Source of the DNA: Fusibacter tunisiensis
Lineage (GTDB): Bacteria > Bacillota > Clostridia > Peptostreptococcales > Acidaminobacteraceae
Assembly (NCBI RefSeq): GCF_016908355.1
Contig: NZ_JAFBDT010000002.1
Span: forward strand, 124,001 to 188,000
Length of the DNA stretch: 64,000 nucleotides
Reading direction: 5' to 3'
Positions 59,603-64,000 of the stretch are shown here, one piece after another. Below the pieces are notes generated by a model. The model worked only from the letters and a program-made list of their open reading frames with translations. It did no database searches and was not told the origin of the DNA. Both the position numbers and the translations under genes were made by a program. Each line of letters opens with the position of its first letter. Positions within the stretch are counted from its first letter, which is position 1.

Positions 59603-61590
59603 TTTACGACTCCTTCCTCAAAATATTCATCAATGGCGTGAATCAACTGTTCTTTAACAGTCATCACATCCGTTTCTTCAAATTGTGCACCCGCTACTTC
59701 AAGATGCCCGCCGCCACCAAGAGATTCTAAAATCACTTGAACATTGACTTCACCTAGAGAACGGCCCGATATAATAACCATGCCATCTGTCTTTTGTGCA
59801 ATTACAAAAGATGCATTAATGCCTCTTATGTTCAGCAAATCATCCGCTGCTTGGGCTGCAATAAGTTGAATGCTTTCGCTGGATATATCAGAAGTAGATA
59901 TGGCAATACTCTCTCTATATCGAATTGCGGTTCCTACAATTGTGGCCTTGTCGATAAAGGTTTCCAAATCATCCTGAAACAGTTGGCGTACACGAATTGT
60001 ATCCGCTCCTTGACGTCTTAAATAGGCAGCTGCATCAAATGTTCGGACACCCGTTTTAAGACTGAAATTTTTAGTATCCACTGTAATCCCTGCAAGCAAA
60101 GCATCTGCCTCTTCTTTTTCAATTTTAGGCTTGTTTTCCATGTATTGAATCAACTCAGCGATTAACTCAGAGGTGCTGGATGCATATGGCTCCAGATATT
60201 TAAGAACTGCTTTTTCAATAAACTCTGTACTCCGTCTATGGTGGTCAATTACAACAACATTGTCTGATTGTTCCACAAGTTCTGGACACTCTGTAAGAGA
60301 CGGTTTATGGGTATCAACCACAACAACCAAGGTGTCGTCATCTAAAAGTTCAAGGGCTTTATCAGAATCAATAAAACGATAGAGTGAGTTATCTTTAAAA
60401 TTCTCATGCACATTTAGTATCGCATCTGTCACTGTGTTAAGTACAATATAAGCTTCTTTTCCGCGATTAATGACACTACGGTAAACACCTACAGCGGCTC
60501 CAAAGGAATCCATATCTGGCATTCGGTGGCCCATAACAATAACGCGGGCACTTTCATCTACTAACGTCCTAAAACCATGCGCAATAACACGGGCTTTGAC
60601 CCGATTTCTTTTTTCAACGGCTTTAGTTTTGCCCCCATAGAATTCAAAAGCATTCTTTTTTCTAAGAACCGCTTGATCGCCACCACGTCCAAGCGCCAGT
60701 TCTAATGAGGCATACGCATCTTCTTCAAGTTGTGCAGGGGTGGTGCCATTAATACCAATTCCAATACTTAAAGTCACTGGAATTTTATTGCCCGCATCAA
60801 TTTCGCGCACTTCATCTACAATGGAAAACCGTTTCGCTTCCAAGTGTTCCAAGTACTTATGCTCAAAAATAACAAGGTATTTGTCATTTTGATATTTCTT
60901 GATCATACCATTCATGCGGGTTGCCCATAAATTAATTTTCTTTTCAATTTCAGAGGTCACAAATGGAATTTTGTCTTCTTTCGTTTCGTTCATAACATCT
61001 TCATAATTGTCCACATTAATCATGGCAACCACTGGCTTTTCATCTTCATACTTGGTCTTTAGGGTGGAATAGTCCGTTGTATCAAACCAATACAGCATAA
61101 TTAAAAGCTCTGAATCTGAAGCCTCGTCAAGCGCAACCATGTTCGGATAGATGTCGTAGATTCGATCGCCGACTTTAATCCCCGATTGTCTTTCTTGATT
61201 CTGCAATTGATCCAGCTGAATGCCACCCACAACAGCGCCAAGGCTTTTACCCATAATGCTTTTTTCTTCCAATAAGTCTGTAAACTTGGAGTTATACCAG
61301 TTGATTTTACCTTCAATGTCAACAACTACAAGTGGCACAGGTAAGTTAAATACTGCATATCGCGCTGCATTGTCAATGTGCATGGAATATTTTTCAATGT
61401 ATTTGCGCCATTTTTTTGAGCGAGACCGATTGGAATACCAATTAAAGAATACAAGCCCCATAAGTAGGACCACACCAGCAAAACCAAGCAAAGCGTCATA
61501 ATAAGCCACAACACCTACCAAAATTCCCATGATGATTAAATAGATGTTCAATGGTTCCTTAAACGGGTTTCCCATTTTGTTGTTTCCCAT
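59599..61590 (-). CDS. gdpP: cyclic-di-AMP phosphodiesterase
   Basis: The 663-residue protein has two membrane segments (about 15-55), a PAS domain (about 75-170), a degenerate GGDEF domain (about 175-305) and a DHH/DHHA1 unit (about 340-655) with [21 protein letters not shown] and VIDHHRRS. It hydrolyses c-di-AMP to pApA, which controls potassium and wall homeostasis. GGAG precedes the ATG; the gene follows the DUF2232 gene after 3 bases. Confidence 0.97.
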   Translation of the reverse strand: MGNNKMGNPFKEPLNIYLIIMGILVGVVAYYDALLGFAGVVLLMGLVFFNWYSNRSRSKKWRKYIEKYSMHIDNAARYAVFNLPVPLVVVDIEGKINWYNSKFTDLLEEKSIMGKSLGAVVGGIQLDQLQNQERQSGIKVGDRIYDIYPNMVALDEASDSELLIMLYWFDTTDYSTLKTKYEDEKPVVAMINVDNYEDVMNETKEDKIPFVTSEIEKKINLWATRMNGMIKKYQNDKYLVIFEHKYLEHLEAKRFSIVDEVREIDAGNKIPVTLSIGIGINGTTPAQLEEDAYASLELALGRGGDQAVLRKKNAFEFYGGKTKAVEKRNRVKARVIAHGFRTLVDESARVIVMGHRMPDMDSFGAAVGVYRSVINRGKEAYIVLNTVTDAILNVHENFKDNSLYRFIDSDKALELLDDDTLVVVVDTHKPSLTECPELVEQSDNVVVIDHHRRSTEFIEKAVLKYLEPYASSTSELIAELIQYMENKPKIEKEEADALLAGITVDTKNFSLKTGVRTFDAAAYLRRQGADTIRVRQLFQDDLETFIDKATIVGTAIRYRESIAISTSDISSESIQLIAAQAADDLLNIRGINASFVIAQKTDGMVIISGRSLGEVNVQVILESLGGGGHLEVAGAQFEETDVMTVKEQLIHAIDEYFEEGVVK

Positions 61591-61593
61591 AAG

Positions 61594-62553
61594 TTACTCC
61601 TTTGATACGCCGATTTTTCTAAAGTTAAACAGCACGTCCATAAATCCAAACAAAGCGACATATTGAAAGCCACCCATCAAGAAAAAAGCAGCCAACAGTA
61701 TGCGCGAAGGAATTTTCCCGAAAAATTTAAGCAAGTAAAAATATAAAACTGCAAAGCCTTGAAATCCAAAGATCATCAAAAAAAGATACATAAAATTGGA
61801 AACCAAAAGTTCTGCGTCAATCCATCCCATATTCCCAATAAAATACGCCAGAGCCACCATACCTGCACTACCGTATGCCAGGTGTCTTGGATAAGAAAAC
61901 TCAGAAAAACGCCCCATTGGGTGGTAATTAATCTTAATGCGTTTAAAAATCTGCTGTGCCATAGCCAAATTCACAAGTGCGTAAAACATGGAAAAAATAA
62001 TTAAAATAGAGGGTAGGATTAAGCCCATTAGATACAACATATCTTCCAAAATCTGCTGTGATTCTTCAAAGGTCTCTTCAGCACCATCCATTCCAAAACC
62101 CGTTAAGGTCTCACGCATTGTGTCTTGAAAATCCATGGACATAGTAAAACTGTGCTCAATTTCTTCCATCAACGAAATGCCAGTTGTCCATTCCAGCAGA
62201 AAAAACAAAAGAAAAAAAGCAATTACAGCACCAATTCCACCTGCGAAAACAGCATGTAAAGGTTTTTGCCCCCGTTTGACCATAAGTCCAATGGGAAGGC
62301 CGACAGCAAGGGCAATAAGGGCCATACCAACACCATATACAAGGGTCACCAAAGCACTTGAAATCAGACCAGCGACAAGTGCTGAAACAACAACATAAGA
62401 AACTTTATTCCGCGTTGTAAGCACAAGTGTAGAAAGTGGCAAAAACAAGGTCATAAGACCACCTAATATTGGAATGTAAAAAGCACCCACTATGAAAATA
62501 ACGAGTATTGCCGAAAATAATCCTGCTTCAGTAATTTTATTTGTACGATTCAA
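61594..62553 (-). CDS. DUF2232 membrane protein (YybS-like)
   Basis: The 319-residue protein has about eight membrane segments and is the usual upstream neighbour of gdpP and rplI. It starts with a TTG codon preceded by GGAGG at 9 bases; no better start exists. Function is unknown; the fold is similar to energy-coupling substrate-binding membrane proteins. Confidence 0.9.
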   Translation of the reverse strand: MNRTNKITEAGLFSAILVIFIVGAFYIPILGGLMTLFLPLSTLVLTTRNKVSYVVVSALVAGLISSALVTLVYGVGMALIALAVGLPIGLMVKRGQKPLHAVFAGGIGAVIAFFLLFFLLEWTTGISLMEEIEHSFTMSMDFQDTMRETLTGFGMDGAEETFEESQQILEDMLYLMGLILPSILIIFSMFYALVNLAMAQQIFKRIKINYHPMGRFSEFSYPRHLAYGSAGMVALAYFIGNMGWIDAELLVSNFMYLFLMIFGFQGFAVLYFYLLKFFGKIPSRILLAAFFLMGGFQYVALFGFMDVLFNFRKIGVSKE

Positions 62554-62592
62554 TGGGATATGCCTCCGTTTATTTTTCTAGTCTTATTAACG

Positions 62593-62598
62593 ATTATA
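62593..62598 (-). promoter_or_regulatory. -10 element of the DUF2232-gdpP-rplI group
   Basis: A perfect TATAAT lies 40 bases before the TTG start. The -35 region (CTTAAA at 17 bases) is weak. It sits just behind the rpsR terminator. Confidence 0.45.
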
Positions 62599-62633
62599 CA
62601 CTATTTAGCGACTCTTTTAAGCAGATGTTACAA

Positions 62634-62678
62634 AAAAAATAAAAACGCCTCAGGTAATAAAATTGACCCGGGCGTTCT
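62634..62678 (-). terminator. intrinsic terminator after rpsR
   Basis: On the minus strand AACGCC...GGT pairs with ACC...GGCGTT around an A/T-rich loop, followed by a T-rich run. It directly follows the rpsR stop. Confidence 0.85.
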
Positions 62679-62682
62679 TTAA

Positions 62683-62904
62683 TTAATCGTTTACAAATGG
62701 TAAAAGTGCTACGATTCTAGCGCGTTTAACGGCACTTGTAACCATTCTTTGATGCTTGGCGCAGTTTCCAGTTACTCTTCTTGGAAGAATTTTGCCTCTT
62801 TCAGTAAGATATTTCTGCAATTTTTTTGTATCTTTGTAATCGATTGAATCGATTTTATCTTGACAAAAAGAACAACCTTTTCTTTTTCTACGTCTTTTGA
62901 TCAT
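62683..62904 (-). CDS. rpsR: 30S ribosomal protein S18
   Basis: The 73-residue protein has the S18 signature ([30 protein letters not shown]). The N-terminus [13 protein letters not shown] keeps cysteine residues, as in zinc-binding C+ forms. It binds the S6 protein on the small subunit. Third gene of rpsF-ssb-rpsR. Confidence 0.98.
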   Translation of the reverse strand: MIKRRRKRKGCSFCQDKIDSIDYKDTKKLQKYLTERGKILPRRVTGNCAKHQRMVTSAVKRARIVALLPFVND

Positions 62905-62922
62905 TGATTTTCCCTCCTTCTA

Positions 62923-63363
62923 TTAGAATGGAACGTCATCATCGTCTTCAATGGATTGGAAATCGTCAAAATTCCCACTCCCAAAGCTGAAATCATCATT
63001 TTTCGGTGATGACTGCGATTTGTCTCCCCATTCGAGGAATTCAACTCGGTTGGCTAGGACATCTGTTGTATATCTCGTCTCTCCGGTATTTGTTTTATAA
63101 CTTCCGGATTGAATCGATCCTTGGATCGCAACCAGTTTGCCTTTTGCCAAATATTGAGAACAATTTTCTGCCTGTTTTCCCCAAACAACGATTCTCACAA
63201 AATCTGCAGTGGGTTTGCCTTGGCTTTCAAATTCTTGTTTTTTTTCACGCGTTAGGCCTTTGTCAATTGCCATAGTGAAATTGGCAACAGCCATCCCGCT
63301 TCCGGGTACGAATCTTAATTCCGGGTCTCTTACCAAACGTCCTATTAAAACTACACTATTCAT
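62923..63363 (-). CDS. ssb: single-stranded DNA-binding protein
   Basis: The 146-residue protein has the OB-fold (MNSVVLIGRLVRDPELRF, FVRIVVWGKQAENC, VAIQGSIQSGSYK) and a short acidic tail ending in DDDVPF, the contact site for partner proteins. Its place between rpsF and rpsR is the standard arrangement. Confidence 0.98.
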   Translation of the reverse strand: MNSVVLIGRLVRDPELRFVPGSGMAVANFTMAIDKGLTREKKQEFESQGKPTADFVRIVVWGKQAENCSQYLAKGKLVAIQGSIQSGSYKTNTGETRYTTDVLANRVEFLEWGDKSQSSPKNDDFSFGSGNFDDFQSIEDDDDVPF

Positions 63364-63383
63364 GTTGAGCCCCCGCTTTCAAT

Positions 63384-63671
63384 CTACTTTTCTTCTAAAT
63401 TTACGACGATGTAACGCATTACGTCGTCAGAAATTCTGAAATTTCTTTCGAGTTCTTTTGGAAGTGATGGGTTCGCTTTGAAGTTTACAAGTACATAGTA
63501 ACCTTCTCGAATCTTTTCGATTTCATAAGCGAGTCTTCTGTTTCCCCACTCTTCCACTTTTTCAACTTCGCCGTCAGCAGCAATAATGCCTTTGAATTTT
63601 TCAATGACTTCATTGCGCTTTTCTTCTTCAAGCGATGGTCTCAAAATAAAAAGCGTTTCATATTTTCTCAT
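63384..63671 (-). CDS. rpsF: 30S ribosomal protein S6
   Basis: The 95-residue protein matches S6 (MRKYETLFILRPSLEEEKRN, WGNRRLAYEIEKIREGYYVL). It pairs with S18 on the small subunit. First gene of the operon; GGGAGGTG lies before the ATG. Confidence 0.98.
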   Translation of the reverse strand: MRKYETLFILRPSLEEEKRNEVIEKFKGIIAADGEVEKVEEWGNRRLAYEIEKIREGYYVLVNFKANPSLPKELERNFRISDDVMRYIVVNLEEK

Positions 63672-63787
63672 CTTTTACACCTCCCTATGGTCATAATGGC
63701 CCTCTAATTTTGTGAGAGCAGAGAAGTTATGGCAATTTGCCACACTTACAACATATGGATTATATCACTAGTCCCTGTATCTGACAA
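63672..63787 (-). promoter_or_regulatory. promoter and leader of rpsF-ssb-rpsR
   Basis: TTGTCA and TATAAT with 17-base spacing occupy 63759-63787. The leader of about 80 bases contains the small palindrome TGGCAAATTGCCA. S6/S18 leaders often carry a regulatory hairpin, but I cannot confirm the known motif here. Confidence 0.7.
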
Positions 63788-63795
63788 GGATTTTT

Positions 63796-63999
63796 TTATT
63801 TTGGTACTTGAACACCATCTCTGGTTATGGTGCGAATCCGTTTCTCTAGCTTTACTCTAGGGATCCATATTTCTTTATGACATTTTTGACATTTGATTCT
63901 AAAATCCACGCCAACGCGCGTAATCTCAAAAGCATTTGAGCCACAAGGATGTTCTTTTTTTGTCGTGATTACATCTCCAATTTCTAATTTCAATGGCAC
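63796..63999 (-). CDS. DUF951 domain protein (probable complete, at the window edge)
   Basis: The 67-residue protein reads PLKLEIGDVITTKKEHPCGSN and CQKCHKEIWIPRVKLEKRIR, typical of DUF951, a small beta protein of Bacillota with HPCG and CxxC positions that could bind zinc. A GTG at 63999 is taken as the start because family members begin this way, but the upstream sequence lies outside the window. It often precedes rpsF. Confidence 0.85.
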   Translation of the reverse strand: MPLKLEIGDVITTKKEHPCGSNAFEITRVGVDFRIKCQKCHKEIWIPRVKLEKRIRTITRDGVQVPK

Positions 64000-64000
64000 G

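Overview
The window reads as a chromosomal segment of a Gram-positive anaerobe of the Bacillota, class Clostridia. This rests on S-layer-homology (SLH) proteins, an LPxTG surface protein, a class I cyclic-di-GMP riboswitch, strong AGGAGG-type ribosome binding sites, and an almost complete lysine-fermentation cluster (kdd, kamA, kamB, kamC, kamD, kamE). The genus cannot be fixed from the sequence alone.

Layout. 1-4.1 kb: the N-terminal part of an SLH protein with a long structured leader, a CtpA-type protease, a small unknown gene and a DUF1576 membrane protein, all on the minus strand. 4.1-10.6 kb: an accessory island with an AAA_14/DUF4143 ATPase, a GNAT gene between two 63-bp direct repeats, two type II toxin-antitoxin modules, an IS256-family element with a 9-bp candidate target duplication, a four-helix-bundle protein, and fragments of deleted genes. 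10.7-16.8 kb: two lipoproteins, a NarL-type histidine kinase, its likely response regulator, and a kinase-like sensor without a catalytic domain. 17-19.1 kb: an AbiE type IV toxin-antitoxin (phage defence) operon. 19.8-31.2 kb: a surface-protein operon (2260-aa IPT/TIG protein and two SLH proteins), divergent from an HD-GYP phosphodiesterase. 32.5-40.3 kb: a SARP/BTAD-type regulator, a YfhO membrane protein, a small conserved protein behind an 11-bp-phased operator array, and a c-di-GMP riboswitch in front of an LPxTG adhesin. 40.4-50 kb: the lysine-fermentation operon behind a sigma-54 promoter, with its likely enhancer-binding regulator upstream. 50-64 kb: housekeeping genes (degenerate GGDEF protein, DUF1934, GntR, ispE, GNAT, dnaB, transglutaminase/DUF58/MoxR, rplI, gdpP, DUF2232, rpsR, ssb, rpsF, DUF951).

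Working together. The 19.8-40 kb region looks like one cell-surface programme: an HD-GYP enzyme would lower c-di-GMP, a GEMM riboswitch would read it for the adhesin, and a SARP-like regulator is a candidate for the phased array nearby. The lysine operon carries a -24/-12 promoter and a 16-bp dyad that recurs twice in front of the regulator gene.

The most unusual feature is a dispersed mosaic of tiny hairpins: 5-bp stems with 3-4-nt loops, more than ten different stem sequences, all self-complementary. They are joined by linkers such as ACTCAAC and often lie next to a 15-bp repeat (CTATCCCCTAACCAA). Eleven arrays occur here. They repeatedly begin at gene stop codons and in several cases supply the stop codon or the last residues of the protein. 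I do not recognise this as a named repeat family.
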